From Phoenix dactylifera (lineage: Eukaryota; Streptophyta; Magnoliopsida; Arecales; Arecaceae), in the NCBI RefSeq assembly GCF_009389715.1, contig NC_052399.1, positions 28,963,146-29,027,145 on the forward strand: a stretch of DNA of 64,000 nucleotides, in the 5' to 3' direction. Shown here piece after piece: positions 47,973 to 60,088 of the stretch. The position numbers and the translations under genes were made by a program. Position 1 is the stretch's first letter; each line of letters begins with the position of its first letter. The notes beneath the pieces are model-generated. The model was not told the DNA's origin, made no database searches, and saw nothing but the letters and a program-made list of their open reading frames with translations.

Positions 47973-50491
47973 GGGAAAGGGGAGGCGGTGGGAAGGGGAA
48001 AAGTGGGATTTTTTTTTCTTTTCCTTTGGAGAGGGGCGACGAGGGCGAGGGTTTCTGCCGACCGGCGATACGCTCTTGACGGGCGTTTTGATGGCTGATT
48101 TATTTATTAATAATATATATTGCTTTTATTTGATTTTTTATAATAAATAATTCTAAATTTCGTTCCAGTTGGGTGCTTCGAGTTTGACGGAGGAGGTTGA
48201 CGGCGTCGGGCGTTATAGATCCGTGGCTGGCAACGGGCACGTGGACTGGGGCAGAGTAGGGCTACGTGGAGAGATCTGATTGGTGAGAGGCAGGAAGAGG
48301 AGCAGAGATTGGGGATGTGAATGCCGACGCGCACTCGGTATGTGGAGGACAGACAATAGGGCCCGCGCCTTCTGTGAGAGGGTGTCAAGTTTGGGTTTCG
48401 GTGCTGTGGTCTATTTTGATATTTGTTTTTTTTTTTTGGTAGGTTAAAGGGTTGGTGGTCGGTGGTTCGATCTGCCCTTTATCCTGCCCTTCAAGTTGCA
48501 TGGGAAAACTTAGAATGGGGCTTGAGGAACGGAATTATGGAATCCTATTTGTTGTTGTTCTCTGCTTTTACTTGGGCATTTCCATCCCTAATGAGAGTGC
48601 AAAGGCCAGAGAGCTGCCTTGGCTTTTGGCGTAGATCTACGGTTTTAACCCCTACACATAAAATTCTACTCTTCTCTGAGTCACTCAAAGTGAATTGGTT
48701 TCAAGAGCATTCCACCCATTTTTGGCTCGAGTTTAGTTGTTTTAAGATTGTTACTGCTTCTCTGACAATGGACCGGAGGGCCCTAAATTGGCGACGGTTT
48801 CAGAGGAGTTGAGTAATAATTCTTGAACCAAACAGGCTCTTGTCCAATAACTATTTCGAGTGGTCCCCAGAAACAAAGCAAAAGTTGAAAATACAAACTT
48901 GAGACATTTAGTACAAGATGTCCCATGCCTTTCTTATGGTGAACCTCCTATTGCTTCTTCTAATTATGAAACTGGGACTGGCTTGTTGACTTTGCCCTTT
49001 TTTTAGACAAGGAGCCTCCAGTTTCATCAAAAGACCTCTGCATGTTCACATTCAACTCCACACAAGCTTGCCGTTGGGCTACTTGCATCTTCGGCAGATA
49101 GAAAGGAGAAGTAACGGCCGGTGATGTGGATGTTGGATACGCATGGGTCAGACAGTAGTTCGTAATTCTGGGTTTATATTTAGATTTGGATGCAAGGAAA
49201 TGGTAGTTGAATCCATTAACATAATGTTTATTATTTGTAAATCCTCATGTTTGAGAATAGGAGGAAAGATTGAAACATATTTGGATTCTTATTTCCAAAC
49301 CATATCTGTAGACTTGTAGACTTGTAGTGGATGCTTGGTTTTTTTTCTCTCTCTCTCTCTCTCTCCCTCTCTTTGTTGTTAGCATCAGTAGAGGATCTTT
49401 TTTTAGTTGGCTATTCCTCCATGGCACCTTTTAGTTGGAGACCTTTTCAGATTCACTAGTTGCCACATATGACCCCCTCTTCTCCCTCCAAAAAGAATTA
49501 ATACAGCCTCCATGCTCTCTCTCTCTCTCTCCCCCCCCCCCCCCAAACTAAAATATTTTTCTGTAACTCTCCTGTCATACTCCCATGTCACCCTAGTGTG
49601 CATGAGTTCTTTTCTCGCAAGCCACACGTTGGGAATAATGTCCCAAATTGGCCCACACGATAGGTGGAAGATCGTCTGTAGCTAGCGCGTCGGTCTCACA
49701 CCGGCTGGCCAACGAAAAATATTATAAAAACACAAATCGCGCCCCGAAGAGTTCGACGGCCGGTGCGTAACTCTCCAATCGGATCCATCACTAACTATCT
49801 GTATCCTGTCAAAAGGTGGGAGGGGTTTTCGGACTTTTTGTATGCAGAGTCTTCTTAATATATTTATATTCGTATAATATGAAACATCCACTTTAGCAAA
49901 TAAATAAATAAATAAATAAATATGGAAGGGGTTGCAGTATTTATATGCTATGCCGAAGTGATTGTGCCATCTGTACATTAATTTGCTATTGATACAGATT
50001 TAGCACCTTTTTTTTGGCTTCTGTCTTCTGAATATCCGATGATTAAGATCGCAAGGGGAAGAGGGTAGGAGCCTACCGAAGAGGCTCCAACTTATCCATC
50101 TCTAACCAAATAAAAATTGCTACATGTTTTAAATAAATGGCACTGTCAGATCATATGGAAAGGAAGGCACGTTCTGCCTATTTCCTCCCATTTTTCAAGT
50201 ACATTATTTTTTTTTTCTTTATACAACCTTCCTTCAACTAGTTAGTCCTTTTTGTGACCCAATCCGTCAAAATCGGGTATACTCTAACACCATTGAGTTT
50301 TTTTATTTTGGGGCACTTATTTTCTATGTGTACATAATCTCTAAGGCATTTTGGATGCATTGGATCCACTGATAGACTTAAATTCAGATAGTCTCAAATA
50401 CATAGGGCACCCATTATTTTATATTGTTATTTTTTTAATTTAACGGTCACGCAACATAGGCCATCAAAGCTGCCAGAAAATAGATGCATTC
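47973..50491. other. Intergenic upstream of the trihelix gene
   Basis: GC-rich up to about 48100, where the trihelix promoter and 5' UTR should lie, then mixed sequence without recognisable genes. It contains simple repeats: (TC)n at about 49348-49374, (CT)n followed by 14-15 C at about 49515-49545, and (AAAT)n at about 49898-49921. The frame at 48423-48812 looks random. Confidence 0.45.
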
Positions 50492-50646
50492 CACTACGAT
50501 CGACACGTGACCGTGGGCAAACCAGTCACGCATCGCCCATAGGCCTTATTTGGATCGCCCTTTAATCCTTGCACTACGGCCAGCATGTGACCATGGGCAA
50601 ACCGGACGCGCGTCGCCCGCAAGCCTTCTTTGAATCGCCATTTAAC
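50492..50646. repeat. Abutting tandem duplication, 80-bp unit
   Basis: Copy 1 (50492-50571) and copy 2 (50572-50646) share CACTACG, CATGTGACC/CACGTGACC, GTGGGCAAACC/ATGGGCAAACC, CGCCC, GCCTT and GAATCGCC/GGATCGCC in the same order. Most differences are C/T or G/A. The GC-rich unit stands out from AT-rich flanks. There is no coding potential. Confidence 0.8.
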
Positions 50647-51880
50647 GGAGAAGATAGATTTCTGTTTTCAAAAACCTAAAAAGAAAAATGTAGGGTCTGC
50701 TTGTTGTCAAACGGGCCCTTATGTAATTCAAGCTTGCAAGCTCAAAATTCTTTGAGAGCACCTGATCAGTAGATAAGTAGAATGAGATTAAATTGTACTA
50801 AAAGAAATTAGTCAATAAAACTTAGCACTTTTTTTTTGTGTAAAAACTAATCAATGTTTAACAAATAATCCATGCAAGGTTAAAGATACAGTATCTCTCA
50901 GAGTTCAATCGCAGGGGGCTGCATGCCTTCCACATAAACAAAAGCTTTTGTTGTCAAAACTTGGTTCACTAAAATGAAAAATGCCTACTTGCTGCAACTA
51001 AATTCTTTTTCCCCTCGATGTGGACCATTCTCCAGTCGAAACAAAACGCAAAAGAAAAACTATGATGGATCATGTACGGGCCCTTTCACAGTGGGCCTGG
51101 TCCAGCCTAGTTTGGCGTGGGCCAACAGTTTGGGCCACTCAACATGTGCCCGGCATGTGAGTCAAAAGAGGTAGATTCTCGATGGAAGTCTTCTTCTTCC
51201 CTAAGTACGATGAGAAAAGAGGTGTTTGAGGGCACATCAAATTTCGGCAAAGCCTAGGAAATTCATCTATACAAGCTTTCCCACTTCCTTCTAACGATCT
51301 CTTCCTCAAACCCCGATCAACCGCCGGCAAATAGTGTCGAGTTCTCCTTGATTTTCCATTGTAATTCCTCAGCAAGTTACCGGATAGACCCTAGGAGGGG
51401 TCTCGAACTGGCATTATACGACCAAGGGTTCAGACAGACAATGTTAAACTTTAATATCGTTCCTTCTATGTTTTTATAATAAAAATTAAAAATTAAGTTT
51501 TATAAAAAAAATAGGTCTTTTCCTCTATTTGTTTGAGAACGCCAAAATGGTTGCCTCAGTAAAATCACTAATTCTGAATGTCAATGCTCTAGAGTTGATC
51601 ATATCCTTGTCTAGATCTTGGTGACATTCTTTGTTATCCAAGTTTTCAAAAATTTTTTGAAAAAAGTTATTTTTAAAAATTAAAGAGAAAGCTTAACCTT
51701 CTTCCTTCCTTCCTCCTTTTCTTTGTTTGAACAACCTAAACTATCTGCTTCAACGCTTGCACAAAATTTGGCAGAAAAAATTGAATAAGACTCAAATTTA
51801 TTGGAAGAGCTGCAAGAACCAGCCATAAAATCAGCCGGTTGGCTTCCTCATGAAAGGGTGAGTAACAAGGGAGAAATTCA
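50647..51880. other. Intergenic, no gene recognised
   Basis: AT-rich, with a GC-richer patch at about 51080-51350. Frames are short and unlike known proteins. No element ends were found. Confidence 0.4.
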
Positions 51881-52700
51881 CTGAGTACCAAAAAGATCTT
51901 GATGGAGACATCGGAGCTGATTATTTACCCGCCTACTCCACCATCTTATTTGCATATTTATTTTATTTTATTTCTGGGCTTGTTTGCATTTTAGGGCTTA
52001 TCTGTGTTATTTTTGGACTTATTAGGAGTTATTTTTGTGTAAGGAGATTTTAAGTTAATTGTGTTTATTTGGGCCTTATATATAGAGGACTATTTTAATG
52101 ATTAGGATTTTAACGAAGGATTAAAGGTTTTCTCCCCCACCTCTCTTCCTCCCTTCCCGTCTCTCTCTTCCTGCCCTTTTCTTCTCTCTCTTCTCCTCCT
52201 CTCTGTCACTCTTCCTCTCTTCTTCTCCTCCTGTTCTTCCTCCCTCTTCCTCTGTTTCCTATTTTAAAGCCACAGCAGTCATCCCGAGTTGGACCCTTCA
52301 CCGCAGCCGCTTTCCCCGTGTTTGGTGCGGCATCAGATCTTTACATAGAGCAGAGATAAAAGGTGATGTGAATCGCATGTAGGTCTTTCCTTGGTAAGTA
52401 TTTGGGTTCAGATTGCATGCTATAGCTTGAGATCAACTCGCGGATGGAAATAAACCATAGACTCATTGCTGGAGTAAAATAAAGATGGGGAGTGAGTCCC
52501 TCTTGGAGATTGTTGATGGGGTGGGAAAACCACCTTGGGTCCGCTATCGCTTTGGGTTGTTCAATACTTTAACCATTGACACCTAAGGTGAGAGGAACCT
52601 CCTGCCACACTAGGATGCCGTAGTTCCATGAAAGAAGGGGACTTTTCTCATTATTAGTTAGCACAAAAAAAAAAAAGACTATTGCATTAGAGTGCATGAT
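51880..52700. mobile_element. Possible solo LTR or LTR-like fossil
   Basis: Contains a T-rich series 'ttgtttgcattttagggcttat...ttggacttattagg', then a strong TATATATA (52078-52085) followed by a CT-rich leader, the usual architecture of plant LTR promoters. Exact ends, a second LTR and coding parts were not found. A non-LTR promoter remnant is possible too. Confidence 0.25.
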
Positions 52701-52861
52701 GAATATATTTCTCTTTAAAATTTAATCAAAAAGATCAGTACTAAGTTACTTCGGGGAAAAGTAAATAAACCATACCTCTACCATTACAATGGCAAGAAGA
52801 GCTTTCCACATCAGGTTGGACTCGGGCTTAGGCCTGACCCAGCCCGTTGGATTTTAGCAAA

Positions 52862-53056
52862 TGGGTTCGGGTTGTATCTTTCATGCGAAAGAATGATTGA
52901 TCTTTTTCTACAATGTAGACTGTTGGATCGCATATTAACATACAGATGTCAAAGCACTTTAACCTCATTCTTCCATCTATTTGCATGGATTTCGAAATGA
53001 TCGTCTTCGCGAAAGAAGGCAAATCATTATTTCGCGTAAAAGATGCAACCCAAACA
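52862..53056. mobile_element. MITE, about 195 bp, same family as 62051-62263
   Basis: The left end TGGGTTCGGGTTGTATCTTT (followed by CATGCGAAAGAATGATT) pairs with the reverse complement of the right end TGTTTGGGTTGCATCTTTTA (followed by CGCGAAATAATGATT), about 36 bp imperfect. Flanks 'ttttagcaa' and 'cttagcgaa' may be an eroded 8-9 bp target duplication. Confidence 0.6.
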
Positions 53057-54829
53057 CTTAGCGAAGTTGGTCTTAGCCTTGTATCTTTTTTTTGGAAAAA
53101 AATAGAGATGTTTTGATTAATCCAGGTATAATTTTCTCCTTCATCCATCAGATTTTATTTTTGAACTTCTTTTTTGAAACGATATCATTTGGCATCCTTC
53201 CTCTCAGAAAATAGATATTACTTGGCATCCTGGTGCAAGTAGGAGGAAGGGGAAGCGCTTGTAGTGCTTTCCTTATTCTGGGCATTTGTGGGATGCAAGA
53301 AACAAGAGGATTCCTATTGATAAAAGGTATTCTTCTTTTCTTCCTTGAGGAGTGTTTTCTTGTTTAAAGGATCATCTTTAGTTCTTTTTCTTTCTGAATC
53401 CCATTCAAATTGAATTTGATTCTTTCAGCAGATTATAACAATCTTTTTACCTAGAATCTTGCACGAACAACATAGCTTTGAACGCCCACCAACACATTAT
53501 ATTTAATCACTATAATCATGATCTAACATTTCCTAGTTCTGTTTTTTTTATATATGTGTGTGTGAAAATATATGTTAAATTCTAGCTGGTGGAATTAACT
53601 AAAGTTGCATTGAAAATGTCTTTAGTAGTGTTGGGGTGACAGACATCTTGTAGCATATACATCTGCATGTCCATTTTTAAAATCTTCATTGTCACAAATA
53701 TGTGATCATCTAAATATTTAAGTATGATTCAAATATCACTATATGATATATTAATTAGTTCAAAACAAGGAGTCCATGCATATCGACAAGGCAAACCTTA
53801 ACATTAAGCACATAAATGTTTAGAAGAAAAAGCATGGATGAAGCATGGTTGGCTGCATGATTAGGAACTTTTCCTTGAAAAGAAACTAAGATGTATATGA
53901 AATGGGTTAAAGTACCAATGACACTTTTGGCTTCACGGAGTATTGATTTAAAAACAAAAATGTTTTCCTTAAAAAATCCAATTTTCTATTTATTTATTTC
54001 AAAAATTAATAAATTTGAAAAAAAAAATAATAATTGGTTTCTTGGGATTTTTATTTTCATGTTCTTCTATTTTTGTCTATTTTTTTGTAACCAAACATAC
54101 TCATATGTCATTGTAGGTGATGACTCATAACCTATTTTATCATTATATGAGACTCAGAAGTGAGCAGTTGGAGGGTTTTTTTCTTTTTTTAGTAAATCAG
54201 ATTTAGTAAATACATAAATAAAATATCGAAAAATTTAACAAGAATATCCAACAAAGATGATGAAAAAAAAGATTTAGTGTGATTAGCCACATAAAGTAAC
54301 TTCAGCTGTTCGACGCCTTTGGTATCACAGTAGTAGAGATTGCCGTTGGATCCGCTTGGCGATGGAACTGTGTTTCTTTTGTGTATAAACTTTGAGATTC
54401 ACACAATGATGAAAAATAAGGCTGCTTTTGGCATCATGCCAAGTGCCTATTCGCCAAGCGCAAATCCTAAAATACACCATGCCAAATGGCTAATACATGA
54501 TAACAAGCCCTCAAAAGCTTCGCGTTTCACGTGGCTCCTACAATTATAGGTCGTCCCCTCGATCATGAATTGCTATGATCTATAAGCAGGTTCTCTCCAC
54601 CACCGCACACATTCCTCGTCACCAACTTGGATCCAGTGGGACCCAACACGGGTTCTAGACCCTGCTCTCATAGGCCACACATGTCTATAGAGAGGCGAAG
54701 AGCACAGCTGATTAGATGGCCTCATTTGCAGTTTAATATGCTGGAAGTTTCATTTGGGTTGACCACATGCTGGTGTCTCATTTTTTATATTATTATTATT
54801 TTTTAATTTTGCCGATTGTACCTATGTTT
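53057..54829. other. Intergenic, AT-rich, no gene recognised
   Basis: No supportable gene. A short (TG)n near 53557 and A/T-rich runs occur. The word ACTTGGATCCAGTG near 54625 recurs near 55228, on the other side of the SINE-like element. Confidence 0.4.
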
Positions 54830-55172
54830 TTTTTTTTTTTGCTAATGAAAAGAGGAAGGGGGGAGGAAGGGACAAGCCCACCCCCACGTAGCAGCCCCCA
54901 CTGGGCCTCCACCCCACTGGGCAGAAATGACTGTGTGTTGGGCACCCCGGCCGGTTTTATTCATATGCTCTTCATCCGTGGGTCCGGCTCGGTTACCCCT
55001 CTGGGCTGCAGCATGAATACCACGTGTGAGTATGTCATACCTAGCATCATCGAGGCTACCAACAGAGCGATATGTCCTTCTAGATCTCGTGTCCGAGCAG
55101 GAAGCATCCGGTCTTCATAATTTAATCGACGTCCGTGCGTTTCGAACTCGGAACTACCACACTCTCACGTGT
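54830..55172 (-). mobile_element. SINE-like retroposon, about 343 bp, with 16-bp target duplication
   Basis: A perfect 16-bp direct repeat GATTGTACCTATGTTT flanks it (54814-54829 and 55173-55188). On the minus strand the element ends in a poly-A tail (poly-T at 54827-54840 on +), as for non-LTR retroposons. Near its 5' end it has GAGTTCGAAACGC (55137-55149), similar to the B box of a tRNA promoter, and a weak A-box-like stretch at about 55157-55168; their spacing is shorter than normal. No protein domain is visible. A SINE is most likely; a short LINE tail is the alternative. The intact target duplication points to a fairly recent insertion. Confidence 0.8.
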
Positions 55173-55188
55173 GATTGTACCTATGTTT

Positions 55189-56350
55189 GATAAGTGTAAG
55201 CTGTGGTGTTGAAATAAGAAAAAAAAAACTTGGATCCAGTGACTTGCTAACGGTACTTTTTCGTACCCCGACAGAGTAACCTCCAAGGAGATTGTTGGTA
55301 AAGCGGTGGCTGGACGGGTATCTATCTCTTCACGCTAGCTGGGGGCTTGGTGTCACGTGCGGGTCATTATTTTTAAGGTCCCAAGCCTTTTCCGTATTGG
55401 TGTCTCGCGGGGCCGCTTGCTGCGTGGGCCCCGCACGAAACAAGAGGCCATTCGTCCCGCGCTCGCTACCATGACGCTCTCGTCTCCCTGCACGTGGGTG
55501 GGCCCTCGTCCTTGGAGACAGCGGCGAGACGAGAATTTGGCCCGCGGGCGGCCCCACCCCATCCCACTCCCGGCCCACTAAGTCCAGCTTGACGAGAAGT
55601 CATTATCCTAACTCGATTTGCTATGCTATAATCTTTATAAAAAAACAACATTGGAGATACTTTAAATTTGTCAATTTTTTCCATACGTAAAATATTATTT
55701 TTTAACAACGTTACCTTAACTCTATTCAAATCCCTCTTTAACAAGTTTATCGCCATTGATCTCTTCGAGACTTCGCCCAATTGGGCCCATTTCTGATTGA
55801 AGTCGGCAATGACTTCGCTTGGCTTCTAAGACAATGATGAAATTAATTATATTTTAATGATATTAAATAGATGAATCTGACCCATCATCTGAAGTAGAAT
55901 TTTAAAGTAAGAAGAAATAAGTAACTTAATGCTTTAAAGTGTGTTCTCCAAATTTTGGTAAATTGATAATTATTTTATTAAATATAATCGTGATATATAT
56001 TTTATACTTGGTCAAATAGGTCAGACATATTATTGTTACAATAGTAAATTATTTTTAAATATGTTATGTGTTATATTATGAAATTTGAAAAATATGTCTG
56101 CATAAATTATGAAAGTTGTTTCATATGTATGTATTCTCAGTACGACTATGATCTGGCCCCGCCAATAGAAATTATTTGTTGGCCATATCGACTTATAATA
56201 TGAGAAACTAGTTTCGACACTAAGCCACCGGTGATTAGAATAGTGGTATCTGACACTTGGTTTATTATGTATCTGACCCACGCCACCGGATTACGTGGCT
56301 ATAGCCTGATGCTGGGTCTCTAGTATCGATTATGAAAATAATAATATATA
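55189..56350. other. Intergenic; GC-rich patch then AT-rich
   Basis: About 55310-55590 is GC-rich with several open frames in both directions, none recognisable; it could be a remnant of a promoter or repeat. From 55600 on the sequence is AT-rich with nothing seen. Confidence 0.4.
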
Positions 56351-57714
56351 GAGTAGTAAATTAAAACTTCCTTGAGGTTTACGTTTATTACACTTATACC
56401 CACTAGTTTGTAAAACCTATACTTACACTAGTTAAATTAATGGCATTGGTGAATCCATTTACCTCATATAAAAAACCAAAATTATCTCTAATAAGTAAAT
56501 TACAAAATGCCCTTAAGATTAGGGATAAATTATATTTACATTTAATAGTTTAAAATATCTATGCTGATTCCTTTGAGGTTTTTTTTTATCTAACACTTTA
56601 ACCCATAATTTAATACAATATTAGCTAAACTATTAATTTAAATGGGACCTAAATGCTATGTCAAAAAAATTAAAAAATGAACAAAGTAGTCTTAAGTGAT
56701 ATAACATCCACCCAAGGAGGAGAATAGTCGTGTGGTGCCATGGGTCTTAGTATGATCTTGATGAATTATTAGAAAAGAGCAATATGCCAAGAGAAAAGCA
56801 ATCTAGATCTCTTAAGCAAGTGGATGCCTCTAAAATTTTCTGATGTAGGAAACTAACATCAAGAGTTTTATTGCTTCGCTAGCCTGTTCATAGTCCAAGG
56901 CAAGCTATGGTACTGCAACTAATACAACCTCCAAAAAGAAGAGTTCTCACGTACGTACTGATTTGGATCCTTTCAATGATAGGCTGCTAGAGCTATTATA
57001 GCTCGTATATAAATATAAGAATCCTTACTCACAGCGATAATGTTAAGGAATCATGTCTACAGTATTGGACAAATTAATTTCAAAATCAGCAAATAATATA
57101 CTTGCATCCCCGATCTTTATGCTGTGGTGGGCGAAGAAGCGAGAACAAAATCTTATCAAAAAGAGGGAGGCTGGTCGGAAAGGATGCTCGTCATCGGATG
57201 TCGGTTGGAAAGAATGTTTATAATTGGTTGCTCGACGGGAAGGGGCACTCGTAGTAGGATGGCGAAGTGGAAAAGAATCCCTAGTCGCTTAATTTCGAAG
57301 AGAAAAAACTCTTAAAAATGTAATACTTTGAAGAGCTCTGATAGTCAGAAAAATGAAAGAGGAGCCTTTTTTTTCTTTTAGAGATAATTTTAACTTTTTA
57401 CAATAGATAAATGGTTTTACTAATGTTGTCAATTTAAATGGGCGCAAGTGTAGTTTTTTACAAAATATTGGGTGTAAGTGTAATAAATATAAACATTAAA
57501 AGGTTTTGTAAGGTTATTTTGATCATTTTCAATTTTTTTTCTAATGTGGCATTTGGGTCCCATTAAAAGTTAACAAGTTGACTAGTATTATGTTAAGTTA
57601 TAGGTTAAAGTATCGAATAAAAATAAACCTCAAAGAGGTAAATATAGGTTTTTCATACTATTAGGTGTAACTGTAATTTACTCCTAATTTGAGGAAGATT
57701 GTTATAATTTACTC
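56351..57714. mobile_element. Long-TIR Mutator-like non-autonomous element, 1364 bp
   Basis: The outer about 340 bp on each side are related in inverted orientation: words such as TTATTACACTTA-ACCCA, AAAACCTATA-TTACC, TTTGAGGTTT, CACTTTAACC, AATGGGACC-AAATGC. Flanks TAATATATA (56342-56350) and TGATATATA (57715-57723) match 8 of 9, as a Mutator-like target duplication. The blocks look shuffled between arms, suggesting tandem sub-repeats in the ends. The about 650-bp core (56700-57350) is unrelated to the arms and holds no recognisable transposase; part of it (57124-57315) is GC-richer. Confidence 0.65.
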
Positions 57715-57723
57715 TGATATATA

Positions 57724-58737
57724 TTATTCAAAAATTGGTATATTCCCAATCAGTATTATGCTCTTTATTTATTTAGTGTACTTAGACCCCACTTTGATGT
57801 TATGCTGCTTATTGGACTAGTGTAGCTCATTATTGTTTTTTTTCTATTTTTCAGATCTTGAATTATAACTGCTCGGAACATGGAGGGTACGCTAGATCTT
57901 CCAAAGATATTCATAATTATTGAAATTTTAGTTTAGACTATTTAGACTAGTTTAGTTAAATCATTTTATTTGATTTAAATAAATAATAATTAGCTAATAT
58001 ATTTTGGCTTATGTTACTTTGAAACAATTGATTATAAAAATGATTTGTGAAATTAATTTTCAAGAATCAAACAATTATTATTGCTTTATGATTATGATAC
58101 GATCTGTAGCCATGTATGCTTATACGATCCTCCATACAGATATGCGGCATGACAATCTTTATTTTCGATATACTGATGTTTATTTATTTTTTTATTCTTC
58201 TTTTTTTTAATATAAATTTATGTGTTGATCAAGTTAAATTTTTACTAAAAGATAGGATACATAATATAAATTTATATTAAAAATAATATTAGAATAATTT
58301 TATTTTACTTTAGATGCGATACACTGGTCCGTATGCTAGTATTAATAATACTACCATCCCGGGTGGAGGGGATGCCAGGGCTTTCATTGGTCAGGTTCAT
58401 GTACATGACCTGTCCACTCTGGCAGCAACATAGCTTTTTCTTAAAATAATTAACAGCAATGGATAGGTTGTCTCAAATCCAGAGCATCTGCCTTGTTTTC
58501 TTCGCCTGAACGGCTGAACCCATGCAACAATTTAACTATTCTCCTTTTAGCTCCTGTGGTAGCATTTTATGTACTTGATGTCATGCTCTGGGACATATGA
58601 TGATAGAAGTGCCAAGTGACTCATGGACCAGTAAATATGCAGCTTTGGGGATTTTGGTGGGCAAATATAAAATTTTTTTAGCATGTACTAAAAGATAGTA
58701 CAGATTTGGTAAGAAGGAACCTAATCTTAGACACGTA
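57724..58737. other. Intergenic, AT-rich, no gene recognised
   Basis: Low-complexity AT-rich sequence without element ends or convincing coding frames. Confidence 0.4.
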
Positions 58738-59193
58738 GCGCTCGTTTGGTTCGCAGAAAAAGAAAGAAGAAAAAATATGATGAACAAAAAAATAATAAGA
58801 TACCTCTTGTTTAGTTAGAGTTTTCAAAGGAGGAAGACGGAAAAATTGTATTTTCATGAAAATATGATTTCCATATTTTATGTAAAAGTTACTTTTCTAT
58901 GAGGCGAGAATCACTTTATTTTTACTTTTTTTCAAAAAAACCCTTCAGCATTAAAGAAGCATTAAAAAGATATTAAATACCTAATTTTTATTAAAGGCAT
59001 AATAAGAATTATACATAACTTTCCTAAAAAAGTGGATGGCCAACCAAACATAAGCACTTTGAAAATTTGTCACTTTTCCATGGTCAATCAAACATGCCAA
59101 AAGTACTTTCCTAGGCATCCTCTTTCTGGGAATTTGTTTTCCAGGAATCATATTCCTAAAAGGAAAAATCCTTTCCGCGAACCAAACGATCTC
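58738..59193. mobile_element. 456-bp MITE, hAT-like ends
   Basis: The left end GCGCTCGTTTGGTTCGCAGA and the reverse complement of the right end GAGATCGTTTGGTTCGCGGA match about 19 of 22 bases. Further TTTGGTT-type words repeat inside both ends, for example 'cttgtttagttag' at about 58805 and 'ccaaccaaacataag' at about 59040. No clear target duplication remains. Assignment to hAT is inference from the end sequence style. Confidence 0.55.
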
Positions 59194-59936
59194 ATAGTAA
59201 ATGCATTCATGGTTCAAAAAATCTCAAAACCCAACTCAACCTAACTCAATCCGAAAGTGAACCTAATTAAGTTGACTTGAATGCCTGATTGAGTGCTTTG
59301 GTAGATCTTGAACATAAAAACTTAATAATAAATTAATAATTAAAAAATATATGATATTATTTTAAAATATTTTTATTGGCAATATCTTCATCTTATATTC
59401 ATATTAAGCTATATACCAAGAATTTATGATTCTAGAAATTTAAAATTTTGAATTTCAAATAGTATAAATTTAAGATTGATCATAGAGATCCACTTATTAT
59501 TTCTTTTTATCTTTGTATCATTTTAGTTGTAATCTCTTGTACATTATCTTGGTTGTCAAGAGTGACAAGTTTTGAAAAGCAAAGAAGGCAGGTTTTATGG
59601 TGGTTGTTGGGTGATGCTGGCGGGATTAGGAGGGGAAGGGGTGGCCTTGTGGTGGTGTTGTTTGCTATTCACATCCTGCAAAACTCCTCTAAGGGGCTCC
59701 TCAACCTTAAATGGGAATGTGGGATAGGGAGTAACCATGATCGTCATTGAGTTATGAAAACCTATCCACTCTTTCTTATATTTATCTCCATATCACTTGA
59801 ATGGGGTAGGAATTTTTGGAAAACCAATAAAAAAGGAGGTATTTATATCAAGTGATCTGATCCAACTTTTGATAATTCATTGTGTTCACTCAGTCAGATT
59901 CAATCTATAGATTGGATGTTACACAAGCCAAGTCTA
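59194..59936. other. Intergenic, no gene recognised
   Basis: AT-rich; a short stretch at 59225-59290 ('aacccaactcaacctaactcaa') resembles common dispersed repeats. The frame at 59553-59750 is not recognisable. Confidence 0.35.
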
Positions 59937-59939
59937 TAG

Positions 59940-60075
59940 TTGACACCATAGTATGCCATACCGTACCAGATTGGTACCGGTATCGGTACGGATGGCATAC
60001 TGATACTCGCTACGCCAAAAAAATTTCGTATCATTTTTTTACTGATACTATGCCAGTATGGCACCGGTACAACGA
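59940..60075. repeat. Inverted-repeat-rich 'ccgtacc/ggtacgg' dispersed repeat
   Basis: GTATGCCATACCGTACC (59951) is followed by GGTACCGGTATCGGTACGG and GGCATAC in inverse order, then by ATGCCAGTATGGCACCGGTAC. Similar palindromic sequences are common in monocot genomes and usually mark a MITE; exact ends were not found. Confidence 0.45.
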
Positions 60076-60088
60076 ATCTTGGTTGACA

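Noticed and set aside
54767-55120. 117-codon plus frame
   Set aside because: It lies across the SINE-like element and its poly-T; no domain.
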